Below, piece after piece: positions 23,629 to 35,899 of a DNA stretch of 64,000 bases. The position numbers and the translations under genes were made by a program. The DNA is from Cranoglanis bouderius (taxonomy: Eukaryota > Chordata > Actinopteri > Siluriformes > Cranoglanididae), in assembly GCA_023630585.1 (NCBI GenBank), contig CM042548.1, forward strand, positions 3,884,527-3,948,526, given 5' to 3'. The notes beneath the pieces were generated by a model that was given only the letters and a program-made list of their open reading frames with translations, had not been told where the DNA came from and made no database searches. Numbering within the stretch: the first letter of the stretch is position 1; each line of letters starts with the position of its first letter.

Positions 23629-26600
23629 AGCAAAAGTGAAGGTGAGTCACATTAGAAAACTAAACCAGCTCTGGTGAATAATGGATGGTAAGCAGGCCGC
23701 TTTCCACATGTATCATTACTAGACTATGTAGTGAATAATTATATAATCATGTGAGCTATCTAGGAGTCTAGATTTCCAAGAGACACATTTAACCACAAAT
23801 CAGTGGACCAATCAAATGTATGTACCAATCAAAATGTACCAAAATGTACTGGGAGCAAACTGAAATAGCTTTTTTTTATTTTTGGAAATGCAAATAAATC
23901 ACACTCATATGTAACATCCCATTCCAGATTTAGTCCCTCCTTTGTAACCTCCACTCTTCTGGGAAGGCTTTCCACTAGATTTCGATGCATGACTGTGGGG
24001 ATTTGTGTTCAATTTGATTAGTGAGGTCAGGAACTTTCAGTGTTCCAGTTATACCCAAAGGTGATCAGTGGGGTTGAGGTCAGGGCTCTGTGCCAGACAC
24101 TCAAGTTCTTCTACTCCAAACTTGGCAAACTATGTCTTTGTGGACCTCGCTTTGTGGTTTGGGCACGTTAGTGCCAGTAAAGTGAGACTTTAATGCTACA
24201 GCACACAAAGACATTCTATACAGTTGTGTGCTTCCAACTTTGTGGCAACAGTTTGGGGAAGAACCACATATGGGTGTGATGGTCAGTTGTCCACAAATAT
24301 TTGGCCATATAGTGTATAATACAAATATTTTTTAAGCCTTCCTATCTAATCCTAAGTGAACAATACTTTTTTTCACTTGAGCATCTTATTTGTAATATCT
24401 CATATTTGAGCTTAAAATTTAGACCCTAAAGTGCACACAGCTCAAATAAGTCTAAATCAATCTTCTAGCAGGATTATGTGTACATGCAGATTTCACAATT
24501 GTACTTCACCCCTCCTTCACACATAGTTTTGATTTCCTACCCGGTTGAGCTTGATGATGACGCATGGCTTGCCATCGAAGTAGCCATAGTAGCGGTCGTT
24601 GAGGCCTGAGCAGATTTCCAGCATGGAGCGCTTGAACTGGCACGAGCGCTTAGGGACGTTCTTCACGCTGTCGCTGTCCTCTTGGATGAAGTACTGGTCT
24701 GGCGTACAAGCCACATTATTCTGCTCCTGCACTGAGTCGTTGTAGGCTGCAGAAGCACAGGGTCAGAGCAGTTAGTGGACAACTGAGGAGCCATTACCTC
24801 TGAAGATATGGATGGGGGTTAATTAACACATTTTGGCCAAGTCTGGAGTTTATTATTTTAAGAAAATTTGTATTATAATGTTCTTTACTGTAAATGCAGA
24901 CAGTAAGAAAATTATTACACTATTACAGTAGCCAAACCTGTCAAAATACACCACAATAACCAACCATTTATTCATCACAAACATTAGCTAAGCAAGTTAG
25001 CTAGTCAGTCTAGAAGGTAGGCTGTGTTGCTTGATGTTTTTGGTTAGCATGTTGTTATTTTCTGATAATTTTCATATAGTTCATAATATGTTCAAACCGT
25101 TGAGCCTGTTTCATGAGATCACAGCTTCCACAGAACAATATCTGAATTTGTTGTTTTTAAAGTATCAGCTTTCAAATTTGGCCAAACAACAAACCATATA
25201 ATGAAAATAGTTTTTAAAGTGCAATAATAAAACTGTATAGACACTTGAATGTTTTCCCATGACATTTAAAACGGAAAGTTGAGGAAGAAAGAAAGAAAGA
25301 GAGAGGTGCCATATTGAAGCCATGGTGAAAACTAAGTGGCGGCCATTTTGATTTGTTTCATTGCCTGTTTCAACTTCTCATTTTCCTAACGCAATTTTTA
25401 AATTCTCTATCAGTTGAAATAGGGGTCACTGCTCACATAAAGCAGTCAGCAGTTTAGGAGAACACAGGCACACCTGTCATGTCAGAATTTGTTCCCTATT
25501 TATCATATAGTGCACTATGTGAGGAGTAGCCATTTTGTAGTGTTGTCCGAATTCTCAGTGGATAAACTGTATTCCTTGGCAAGTTCACTATATTATTACC
25601 CATAGTTCGCTAAAAATCATGCGTAGACATTTCCTTTAGCCCAAAGTTTACGTGTCAGTGTGGATGTCAGAGAGTCTAAACCTTGCATATAAAGGTGTTT
25701 CTGCAGTGTTCTCCATTATGGCTGACATTGGTCCAATGTTGGCAAGGCTGGATTTAAATGTGGCAGAAAGTTTTTTGGCCCTGGTGGCACAATAGTACTC
25801 AACAGAAAAAAACTACGTTGGTTTTCGCCTCACTGTCTCTTTGTTACGTGGTGAACAATGATATTAGACTCAGCGGCAGTATGCCACAAACTTACAGGAG
25901 AGGAAGTTATTCAGTGCCTGCACGTGTGAGTCCCAGCTCTCGGTGTTCTCCTTGGTGTAGATAATCTCCAGATCTTTACCTGTAGGCCTGATCATCATGC
26001 CTACCAAAGGGAGGCAAGATGGAAGGGAGAGAAAAGGAAAGGGAGAGATGATCTCTTTTATTATTCTGCATCACATCACAGCCGTATCTCAAACTGTAGT
26101 GTTACGATCATTTATTATAACAGTTAACAGGCACTGAGGAACTTGAAGGAACATGTTATTTGGACTAATATACATGGATACTGTGTCACTCATCAAAAAA
26201 TTTACCAATAGAAGAAACGGACTATGGCTACGAAAATTCAAGTACTTTCGTTTGTTATTATATTATGTAGCCACCATTTTTTAGCCTAGCAATCAAAACA
26301 TGGGACTGGACAAGCATTGGAGGTTCCAGTGGACTAGCTACTCGACTGATCATTTTCTACCACATTTGAGATGTTTCCTACAATGGTTGAAATTTTATTA
26401 AAAACACTAATCAGACATTTACTGTTACACAATTCCTATGCTATAGATTTTATATATATATATATATATATATAAGGTACAGTGGGGGAAAAAAGTATTT
26501 GATCCCCTGCTGATTTTGTACGTTTGCCCACTGATAAAGAAATGATCAGTCTATAATTTTAATGGAAGGTGTATTGTAACAGTGAGAAACAGAATAACAA

Positions 26601-29600
26601 CAAAAAAATCCAGAAAAATGCATTTCAAAAAAGTTATACATTGATTTGCATTTTAATGAGTGAAATAAGTATTTGACCCCTTCGACTTAGTACTTGGTGG
26701 CAAAACCCTTGTTGGCAATCACAGAGGTCAGATGTTTCTTATAGTTGGCCACCAGGTTTGCACACATCTCAGGAGGGATTTTGTCCCACTCCTCTTTGCA
26801 AATCCTCTCCAAGTCATTAAGGTCATTTTCAATGCCCTGGCTGAGTGAAGGAGGTTTGACGGTACATGGCCCCGTCCATCGTCCCTTTGATGCGGTGCAG
26901 TTGTCCTGTCCCCTTAGCAGAAAAACACCCCCAAAGCATAATGTTCCCACCTCCATGTTTGACGGTGGGGATGGTGTTATGACTTGGGTTCATAGGCAGC
27001 ATTCCTCCTCTTCCAAACACGGCAAGTTGACTTGATGCCAAAGAGATCTGACCACACCTGACCACAACACTTTCATCCAGTTCTCCTCTGAATCATTCAG
27101 GCAAACTTCAGATGGGCCTGTACATGTGCTTTCTTGAGCAGGGGGACCTTGCGGGCGCTGCAGGATTTCAGTCCTTCACGGCGTAGTGTGTTACCAATTG
27201 TTTTCTTGGTGACTATGGTCCCAGCTGCCTTGAGATCATTAACAAGATCCTCCCGTGTAGTTCTGGGCTGATTCCTCACCGTTCTCATGATCATTGAAAC
27301 TCCACGAGGTGAGATCTTGCATGGAGCCCCAGACCGAGGGAGACTGACAGTTTCTTCCATTTGCGAATAATCGCACCAACTGTTGTCACCTTCTCACCAA
27401 GCTGCTTGGCGATGGTCTTGTAGCCCATTCCACCCTTGTGTAGGTCTACAATCTTGTCCCTGACATCCTTGGACAGCTCTTTGGTCTTGGCCATGGTGGA
27501 GAGTTTGGAATCTGATTGATTGATTGCTTCTGTGGACAGGTGTCTTTTTACAGGTAACAAACTGAGATTAGGAGCACTCCCTTTAAGAGAGTGCTCCTAA
27601 TCTCAGCTCGGTACCTGTGTAAAAGACACCTGGGAGCCAGAAATCTTGCTGATTGATAGGGGATCAAATACTTATTTCACTCATTAAAATGCAAATCAAT
27701 TTATAACTTTTTTGAAATGCGTTTTTCTGGATTTTTTTTTGTTGTTATTCTGTCTCTCACTGTTAAAATACACCTACCATTAAAATTATAGACTGATCAT
27801 TTCTTTGTCAGTGGGCAAACGTACAAAATCAGCAGGGGATCAAATACTTTTTTCCCCCACTGTAAGCCAAAGACCCTAAATCTGACCAATATCATGTTTA
27901 GTGTAGCTTTCTCAGTATTTGCCATAATCACTTGAATAATTTCACAGAGTGCTGTTCAAAGCATTGCTGACATTCCTCTGTCACATTTTTCGACCAAACA
28001 TTTGCTTGGGGCCATGTAGATTTGACCCACTAATTTAACTACAGGCTGGGTGACAAGTCAAATGTAATGTTTTCAAACACAGTCTATTTGCCTGTTTGAC
28101 TTGTATACAGTAATTATTCATGATCCCACAATTTGTTAGGACAATGTAACAATTTGGAGCCGGTTAGAGTAAAGCGGCCATTGCTGTTACCATAGATTAT
28201 TGTGGTCAGAGGAGTACCACCACTTAAAAACGTGTTGTTATTAACGCCAGAGAACGTAATCTGATGTAAGAAAAGTTACTAAGACTTGGTCTTCTAAACT
28301 AAACTACAAAACTTTTCATATTATGAGTATGAGACCATGATGACATCAATTTTCAGAACCAATTCTATTAGATGATTATATTTACTTTAAGGTACATCTT
28401 TATCATCTGCATTTCCTAAACTAAATCATTATTATTATCATTGCTGTTGTTCTTGTTGTTGTTTGTGTTACCTGGTGTAGCAAGCCTGTCCTGGTAGGTG
28501 GGTTTGTTATCATCAAGGGTCAGAAGCATGACATAGATGGTGACACAGAATAATCCGGCCAGGAAGATGTAGAAGGCCAGGTAGAACAAAAAGATCAGGC
28601 CTGTGAATGCAAACACACATATTAGAATATATATTTATATACAGTATGTATATATACACAGTATATATACACCCCCAGGTGTGAAGATGGTAAGATGGAT
28701 ATCTTACCAATTGTCCTTGACTGAATCACCATAGCTAATTTAAACGTCAATCCCAAACTCTAGGGATCAACTGATGCATCAGTCGGATGAAAAATCGGCT
28801 GATGCTGAGGTTCCTCAGACTGCTTGTCTTCCCAGTGGGAAGACTAGGCTAATCTAAGGCTAATAATAATTACCAGATGTGCTGTACGGTGACGTTTTCT
28901 GTGAAGGGACGCATATTTAACCTTTACGGAAGGAGTCTCCAGTGTCAGTGATTTGTAACAGTAAGAGGTAAAGGTGTAAGTACAGTTTAGTTCTCAAACA
29001 TGGGAAGGTCTTCAGGACAGAGGACATTGACATTGTTTTATGGTTTACTTAACTAAAAATATTAGTTTCATTTTAGATTATATATACAGTTGGCTCATGC
29101 AATTTGTTATCTGGAATTTAGCTTCATATAATCAGTATAAGTATTGACAAAACTCACACATAAAGTTCTACAAGAAGGACCAACTCTGAGTCAACATAAC
29201 CGACAACATGGCCTTACCTAATTAGGACACTGAAATTATGAAAACTGTATCAAAAATTATGAAAACAAATCAGTTGTACTAGGATTGTGCAAAGGCAAGT
29301 ACACACTCCATTATGCTTCAAATGGACACTCATTACTAATGCATAAGAAGAAAAATCAATTCCCTGTACACCTGTGCTTATCTGTTTCCTCTTTGCTGAC
29401 TAGTGTAATGCAGACAGGGGGTCTGAATCCCATCAGGTCAAAAGAAAACTCCAGAGTAATGGCATTTGCGTCACCTACTGAGAATGTGTGCAATTCTTCA
29501 ACTGTTTAGCAACCAAAGGTGTTGAGTAATTTGATTTCTTTCCGAAATGATGGAGACGCCAGGCCTAATTTGCTAACTTCAGTTAATTATCAATGCTTCA

Positions 29601-31735
29601 TGAAGAGTCTACTGTAACACACACATCATAAGTTCCATACTGACGAGCTTAGCTATGGTTAGCTAACTGGCTTACTCTAGATATAATTTTTTTTATGGAC
29701 TGTCTGCACAGCAACCACAACACTTTCTGACTAATTAATTTCAGTCTTTGAACATGTTGAGACTGCAGACAGAGGCGCTTGGCAACATGAGCTAAAGTAA
29801 AGATAAAGAAACGTCTTAAACTAAGGAATAAATAAACTAATGAAGTGGAATAAAACTATATTGCCCTTAAAGTGACGGAATGACTGTAATTACAACAAAT
29901 AAGTAAGGAATAAAACACAATGGCGCAGTGTGATTCCGTTACTACCCCAAAGGTACACATTTTAATTATTAATCAAGGACACGTCATACGTTTTTCTCCA
30001 TTTAACCTAACGTTTAATGTTGTGAAACAAGAAAAAGTTACATAGTTAACGATTTAGGTCTTGTTATAACTTACACTATAGCAGCTATAAACAGCTGTTC
30101 CCTCACCAGTCTCTCTTTTTTCCTCACTAAAAGTAATAAGATATAAAATGCAGTGTATCATGTTACAGTCAATCCACAAAGCCTGTGGTGGAAAACTTAC
30201 AGCGTAACCTCTGACTGTTAGAAAGCACTGGAGACTCCTTCTTCAATGTATTAATACGATTTATTATTCGGCTTAGATCATGTATGCAACGTACAGTATA
30301 TACTGTATAGAGTATAGTATAAGTCCCTGTGTAAGTTTTCACTATAGAAATGTTAACGTATCTGAACACGCGCATTAATACTGTATAAACCTGTGATTTG
30401 CCGGAATTGCTGTCAATCGCCTTATGACCAATCAGAATTGAGGGTTCATCAGCTGTGCTGTTGTATGAATCTGATTATCATTTCATGCATTATCATACGT
30501 GATCAATTCAATTCGAAACATCAGTTTGGTTCAACGTTCTGAATTCCCCGGAGCTTGCGTAGAAACGGGTAAGTGGAAGCCGCACTTGTGGGACTTCCAA
30601 CACGATGCAGTATGTCAGGACATCTGAGCTGCAGGCAGACAACATCACCCAGGGACACACAATGAGCCCGAACAGACCCAACACCTACAACCCCCCCCCC
30701 ACCCCCCACCCCCCACCCGTCCCCTCTCTCTGCAAGATATCAGATTCCTGCTCTCACTCTCTCTCTCTCTCTCTCTCTCTCACACTGATTGATCAATAGC
30801 ATGAGGATGGCGGGAGGCTACGCTGTCAGCTCCGGTTACACACTCCTGAGGGTTTGAGTGATGTTGTGAGCTTTGTGTGGAGACCGGTGTCGAGAAAATA
30901 AAGCCGTAAGAAGACTGTGGCTTTTATTTGGAAAACCAAGTGCAATTTCTTTTAGTTATTGGGGAAGGTCTGTCAAAAACCCGTTAACGACTACATGACC
31001 CTCAAGTCCCTAGATGTATTGAAAACGGACTGGTATTCTGACCTATTTTTAATGAGGTATCAATTTTCAAATGAAATCTAAATTATTCTTCTTATTAAGA
31101 TGTGCTTAAGATGGAAGACAAGGAAACATCTCTAGTGTCAGCGGAAAGTCTTCGAAAGGCAGTTTACACTTTATGGTTTCTCATTAACATGACAAGTTGT
31201 ACTTATTGCTTTATTAACTTTTAGTAACTATTTAAAAAAAAGAGAGGCGGGCGAGGGAACGACTCTTTATAGATGCTATAACGTGAGCGAGAACAGGAAC
31301 TAACCTGTTTCGTGGATGTCCCGTAACATTAAATGTGACTATAAAAAGATAAAAGTATGTCGTGTCATTTATTAATAACATGAAAACGGTCATAGTTGGT
31401 GAAGAGCTGTGGTATAAAAGGAATAAAACATGTCACCATGTGCTGAAAACAGCAGGGTAACAGTAGGTCAGCTTTATGTCAGGCCGCATCACGCATTATT
31501 TTCCTATAACAGCATGCCAGTCTAAGCCAGTCTACTACACTGTTCAATGGTAAAAAGCCTATTTATGAAGAATTTGTGTGTGTGTTTGTGTGTGTGTGTC
31601 TGTGTGTCTGTGTGTGTTTACGATGCTTTAACCAGACGCTCTGTGTAGGACAGCTTCTTAGAAATCCATCTCTGTAATTCTGACCCAAAATTTACAAGCA
31701 CTAATGTGTCACTGCAGTGTAACAGATGACACCCG

Positions 31736-31768
<33 letters not shown>

Positions 31769-32234
31769 TTGATGAATGCCTTCTGCAATCTCTTATCACT
31801 CTAATCAGACGGCTCGGCCGAAAGCGGAGGACAAAGATCTGAGCTGCGCATGATTAATTGAATTAAAGCAAACACAAACACACAGGTGTCTTTAGATCTT
31901 TCTGCTCCTCAATGCTGATTGATTCAATCAGACATCAGTCATGTGTGTGAGCTCACAGCTGCTGCAGGGTTGCTCACGGTTCCGGTCGGCGCACAAAGGG
32001 GAAAAGAAAAAAAAAGCGACCTGTTCCTCTCTGATCTTTACAAAGTAATACGATACAAGCAATAAAATCTCTGTCCTTTGATGAAGCATGCATTTAACAT
32101 ATGTAAATAAAATGTATTAAATAAATAAATAAATACATTTCAAGAGTGCAGCATTTGGAATGTTTGATAAAATAAAACGTCCAAACTAAACAGGACATTT
32201 GGGACAGACCCTAAGAGATAGCCGGGTAACTCCA

Positions 32235-32274
<40 letters not shown>

Positions 32275-32307
32275 TATGAATGATTAAGCAGTCTAAAGCA
32301 GATGGAG

Positions 32308-32350
<43 letters not shown>

Positions 32351-35300
32351 TGCCTGTAACAGCTCTCATGAGTATTACTGGACACCTCGAAAGCCAGTGT
32401 TGTGATATGCTGCATTCTCATGGGACACAAACCCATAACTCATTGCTGGCGTTTTCAAAATTCCTCCAAACCTGATCAATATATTTAACAAACAGGACTA
32501 CCAGTTGTCAACTCATAAGTGTTGGGCTTTTGGGTAATGATCTTAACGCACACCTGTCTCAAGGATGGACTGTCACACTGGATCAAACTTTATGCCAAAT
32601 AAATTAAATAAGGAATGAATAAAATACTTGGAGCATGCTGTTATAGGAAAATAATCAACAAATCCGTTTTTCTTTTCTCTCTTTTGAAGGTAAGATAAGA
32701 AGAAAAAAAAAACCCAGCTTGTCATGTTACCAAGAAACCTGAAAACCTCAAACTCTTCTGTCCTGAAGACTTTCACACTGGAGACTCCTTCCATAAATGC
32801 AAAAAAAAAAAAAAAAAAAGTCATCAAAGCGATGAAAATACTTTTTTCTTTGTTAAATACCAAGAAGTTTTAAATAGTCTGAACTGTTATTTAATATTTC
32901 CTATTATAAGATTATTAAAAGATTATTAAACCTATTTCTAGAAGTTGTTACTAATTTAAAATGGTCTTGTTCTATTGGCCAATCATTTTGCAAATTTTAA
33001 GCATTTATTTCTAAAAACAAGCAAAATTATTTTGCTTTATTTAGAATTATTAGTTATTAAGCCAATTAATTATTAAGCCAATTGAATAAGAAAATTTAAA
33101 GCTTGAAATGAGTCAAATGTCTAGAAATAGCTTTAATAACCTATAATCGGAAATACCAGATAGCTTCAAGATGTGTTATTTGCAGCGTATAAAATATTTA
33201 TGAACACATTCTGCCCAATCAGATTTGAGAATTCATCAGGGCTGTGATTAATGATTAAATCATTATCAATATTATTAGGCTCCTTGATAGAAAATAAAAT
33301 TGAAAATGAATGCAAGTCTATGGGCGACACTTGGATTATAAACCCCCAGTGTTACCTGTGTGGGCCTCTAATAGACAGCTAAGCCAGCTTGTGCAACCCG
33401 ACCTTGTTCAGTTTCGCTGGATATCATACCAATGACATCATAAGAAAGACTAAGACCACCAGTCCAGTCCTTGTTTACCCAGCACGTTTACCATTCGTGT
33501 TAACCATTCTTCCGCAAATCCTTATGCATCATGACACCATGGGTCTTATGAATCATGACGATAAGTGTCTTCCATTCTATTCAGTGCCATTTTGCTCAAA
33601 ACCAAGCATTGCCCGATTGGCTGGTAACACTGGTGCTCGGTTTCCTTAAGCAAGCCTGTGAGGCAGATCCCAGGTTATCTTTAAGCCCAAGTAATGAGGA
33701 CAAACGATAATGAGGCCAAAAATACCAGCGTTCAGGCTAGAAACAGAATTCATTAAAGAGCCTTAGAGAACACCGAGGCTTAAGCAGGAGAAAAAGTCAT
33801 AAGGACGACCATTTTGTCTCTGTCTGTCTCTCGAACAGGCACACATATGCAATACACAACTCTTACCGGCACTGGTGATAATTGAATGATTCTAATACAA
33901 GGGAATTTAAAAAAAAAACAGTAGCATTATCAGTCATTACCACAAATTATAGTGTAGAATTGAATAGGCAAAGCCGTTTACTCTCTGCTCCAATTTACAG
34001 TAATAGGACACGCTCACATGCAACAAGATCTCCTAATAGATCTATAATTAATCCATTTATAATAATTCATTTATATCCCCTACTGGTGTCTTGAATAATA
34101 GTCCAAACCACCCTGCTGAGGAAAAGGGCCTATTAGAGCAGAATTACCTCATACACTCTCATGAAGGCAGAAGACTCTCTCAAAAGTGAATACTGTTCTA
34201 TAAAGATGCCACAAACTCAAATCTTTTTTTTTTTTTTTTTTCAATTATCCAGTCTTACCAACCCTAAGGTCTGTCTCCTATACAGAGCAGCTAATGACAC
34301 ATCCAAACCGGTGGCCCTGTTCTAACGTTACAGGCTCCTTCCTGTCAGCTGTGGCTGCTGTACAAACCCGTTTGAGGTAAACAGCAAAATCCCCAGTGCT
34401 GAATTAACACCTATCGTGTCGAGTTGTTCCCGGGTGGACCCAAGAGCACTAAGTGTTGATGAGACTCTGGGGATCTGGCTGTGTTGTGTGTGTTCATGTT
34501 CACGCTTGAATGGAGGAAGCAGGTGCCAAGATTTATTAAATGGGAAATACTAGCATGCAACAGACTAGCATTTATTGCCGCGGAATTTTGACGGTTTTTT
34601 GGGATGCACTGGTTGGCTAGTTAGCTAGCCTGGTCCGTTTTGGTATTCTCCTTCAATTTCCTCCTAGTGGAAAAACGTACATGGCCATTGGCTAGACATG
34701 TACGCCCATTTGTATCTATGGTGGAATCAGTGATGCCTAAAAGTAAGCTGTATTTAGAAAAATAAAGACGTATCATCAACCACCAAAACTACTCACACTA
34801 TTCTACGATGGAATAATAACAATGTTGCGAACTCGGGTAACAGAATTGTTTCCGTTTCCCCCGTGTATTCAAAAGGTCGATTAATACAGTTGTAATGTGA
34901 ACCCTTGATAAGGAACAGTGTTGCAGCAGTAACCAGGGTGCCAGGAGAAATCCTCTACAGTTTTAATTCTGGGAGGGTCCTCCTGGGCTGCAGGTCTACT
35001 GGGAATTGTCCCTACCTTCTCCCTGTCATTTACAGCCCCCATGCTGACAACAGATTCCAGGGTAACCCTGGCATTTAATTCGGCACCATGATGATGTGCC
35101 AAGTAATACGGGCTGCAGTAATCTGTAGCTAATCCTCAGAGGTCCATGTATCTGCAGCCCACAGTCTGCCTAGATATTCCGCTAAAGCATGTTTTTTGTT
35201 TTGTTTTGTTTCGTTTGAAAGACCTCTGGGGACCTCAAAGTCCCAAAATACCCAATGCACAGAGGAAAATAGGTCTGGTAGGCTAATTGCTTTAAAAAAA

Positions 35301-35577
35301 AAAAGAAAAGAAAGAAAGAAAAAGGGGGAAAAAGCAATACAGATGCAATGCAAAGTTGGAGCTCATGGATGTTTTTTTTTTTTAGAAATGTGTGCAGGTG
35401 TCAAAATGCACGAGAATCTTCCATAAGGTGTGAAAGGGTATTAATGATGGTTGGTGATTCCTCCATGGAGGTAATGCGGTTCTTACCCCAGCTGCTGGCG
35501 GTCCTCCCGCAAAACTCGCGGGTCCTCGGGTTCCAGATGAACTCTTTCCACGAGCTCTTGTTGCCGTCCTTTGCCAT
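20976..35577 (-). CDS. atp1b2: Na+/K+-transporting ATPase subunit beta-2, 7 exons, complete
   Basis: Type II glycoprotein that chaperones and modulates the Na+/K+-ATPase alpha subunit; beta-2 is also the glial adhesion molecule AMOG in mammals. Exons: 35577-35487, 28600-28472, 26000-25896, 24746-24541, 23530-23471, 21815-21720, 21143-20976. Total 855 bp, 284 aa, against about 290 in mammals; all GT/AG. The short cytoplasmic tail has WKEFIWNPRT, typical of beta subunits. One transmembrane helix spans about residues 32-56. The juxtamembrane YQDRLATPG is beta-2-like. Six ectodomain cysteines are present in the contexts VACTP, RSCQF, EICSG, GKPCV, VSCG and VECK, enough for the three family disulfides. 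Sequons include NDS, NGT, NYS and NIT. LMYFPYYGKK and FAGRVSFKLRI near the C terminus are family signatures. The start is the ATG just before KDGNKSSWKEF, matching family length. Intron 1 is 6.9 kb. Confidence 0.95.
21245..21515. mobile_element. Probable unclassified fish dispersed repeat, atp1b2 intron 6
   Basis: Contains GGAGGGTGAAGGCTATTATG, TCCTCCAAGACATGTAAAGCC and CAGAGGAAAGCGCTATCC. These phrases resemble a short interspersed repeat seen in many fish introns. Only one copy is in this window, so it is not proved here. Confidence 0.35.
22690..23040 (+). mobile_element. Copy 3 of family U (partial), atp1b2 intron 5
   Basis: Contains GAGTAACATGACAAGCTGCA, TGAGGGAATGACTGTTTATA, GTGGTATAAGAGGAATAAAA and the right-block start GAAAATAATCGAC. 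The left end is missing. Confidence 0.6.
23531..23624 (+). repeat. (GA)n microsatellite forming the polypyrimidine tract of atp1b2 exon 5
   Basis: About 45 units with two GGGG interruptions near the exon. In the atp1b2 sense strand it is (CT)n ending directly at the acceptor CAG before exon start 23530. Confidence 0.92.
23904..24319 (+). mobile_element. Second copy of the ACTATATGGCCAAAAG-ended transposon, atp1b2 intron 4
   Basis: Interior matches 16117-16385 (CATTCCAGATTTAGTCCC, TCTGGGAAGGCTTTCCAC). The right terminus reads GTCCACAAATATTTGGCCAT then ATAGTGTAT, the inverted form of the other copy's left terminus. The left terminus is deleted. Confidence 0.65.
26687..27494 (-). pseudogene. 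Tc1-like transposase, inactivated
   Basis: The start codon at 27494 leads into a paired-type HTH (LSKDVRDKIVDLHKGGMGYK, then GEKVTTVGAIIRKWKK). The frame is then lost and continues in other frames: PRSGAPCKISPRG and TREDLVNDLKAAGTIVTKKT around 27150-27340, KHGGGNIMLWGCFSAKGTG around 26900-26965, and a C terminus ending NKGFATKY at 26687. At least two frameshifts and loss of the central catalytic region's continuity make it non-functional. Confidence 0.88.
27537..27632. repeat. Large imperfect hairpin inside Tc1 element 1
   Basis: An 18-bp perfect inner arm pair (CTGAGATTAGGAGCACTC at 27562-27579; complement at 27589-27606) sits inside an outer pair of about 19 bp (around 27537-27555 and 27613-27632). 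It lies just upstream of the transposase start. Confidence 0.85.
28870..29060 (+). mobile_element. Copy 4 of family U (partial)
   Basis: Contains GGAAGGAGTCTCCAGTGTCA (28938-28957), GTAACAGTAAGAGGTAAAGG and GTCTTCAGGACAG; the right half is missing. Confidence 0.55.
29840..30475 (-). mobile_element. Copy 5 of family U, minus orientation
   Basis: Reverse-complement blocks in order: GTTCCCTCACCAGTCTCTC, AAGCACTGGAGACTCCTTC, ACCAATCAGAATTGAGGGTT. Confidence 0.6.
30688..30720 (-). other. G-quadruplex-prone tract
   Basis: The plus strand has C runs of 10, 6, 6 and 3 separated by single A residues, so the minus strand is a strong G4 candidate. Confidence 0.6.
31060..31530 (+). mobile_element. Copy 6 of family U
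   Basis: Contains TTATGGTTTCTCATTAACAT, GCGAGGGAACGACTCTTTAT, GTGGTATAAAAGGAATAAAA and ATTATTTTCCTATAACAGCA. Confidence 0.6.
32236..32272 (+). repeat. (CA)n microsatellite
   Basis: About 18 units; a (GT)n of about 18 units follows at 32312-32348, so the two could pair. Confidence 0.9.
32312..32348 (+). repeat. (GT)n microsatellite
   Basis: About 18 units, inverted relative to 32236-32272. Confidence 0.9.
32580..33275 (-). mobile_element. Copy 7 of family U, minus orientation, diverged middle
   Basis: The right block lies at 32638-32660 (GCTGTTATAGGAAAATAATC), GGAGACTCCTTCCATAAATG at 32779-32798, and the left block CCAATCAGATTTGAGAATTC near 33215-33234. The segment between 32830 and 33180 does not match. 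Confidence 0.5.
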
Positions 35578-35899
35578 GTTCTTTGCTATTTGATGCAAGA
35601 ATGATGCAGTCACTGAACCAAAGCCTGAGGTTTAACGCTCACACACACCCCTCAACACACACACACACACACTGAAAGCGAGTGAAGCACCGGCAGAGGA
35701 GAGCTATTCAGGCAGAGAAAGGGTTAACCCGATCTGCGCTATTAGATTCCTATCTATTAACCTCAGGCAAATGGAAATGACTCTTTAGGCACATCCGAGG
35801 TTTTGGGAGATTGCAACCTATTAGCTTATTAAAATGAAAAAAAAATGTAAAAAAAAAAAACAAGGATGGATGAGGAGGGAAGTTCCGTGGCCGGCTCGG

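Larger units (their letters stand above)
26480..27862 (-). mobile_element. Tc1/mariner element 1 with about 200-bp terminal inverted repeats, atp1b2 intron 2
   Basis: Ends CAGTGGGGGAAAAAAGTATT and its inverted complement, flanked by TA at 26478-26479 and 27863-27864. The inverted repeats extend about 200 bp (to about 26680 and from about 27662), sharing CAAATACTTATTTCACTCAT and GTGGGCAAACGTACAAAATC. Full length 1383 bp. The left flank is a short (TA)n run, a natural TA target. Confidence 0.9.
28601..35486. other. atp1b2 intron 1 (6.9 kb), repeat-filled
   Basis: Contains four family U copies (listed separately), a poly-C G4 tract at 30688-30720, and (CA)n at 32236-32272 with (GT)n at 32312-32348. 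The rest (33.3-35.4 kb) is AT-rich unique-looking sequence without a gene I can support. Confidence 0.6.

Noticed and set aside
33389..33649. 86-codon plus-strand frame in atp1b2 intron 1
   Set aside because: No recognisable domain, no splice support, normal length for chance in this base composition.
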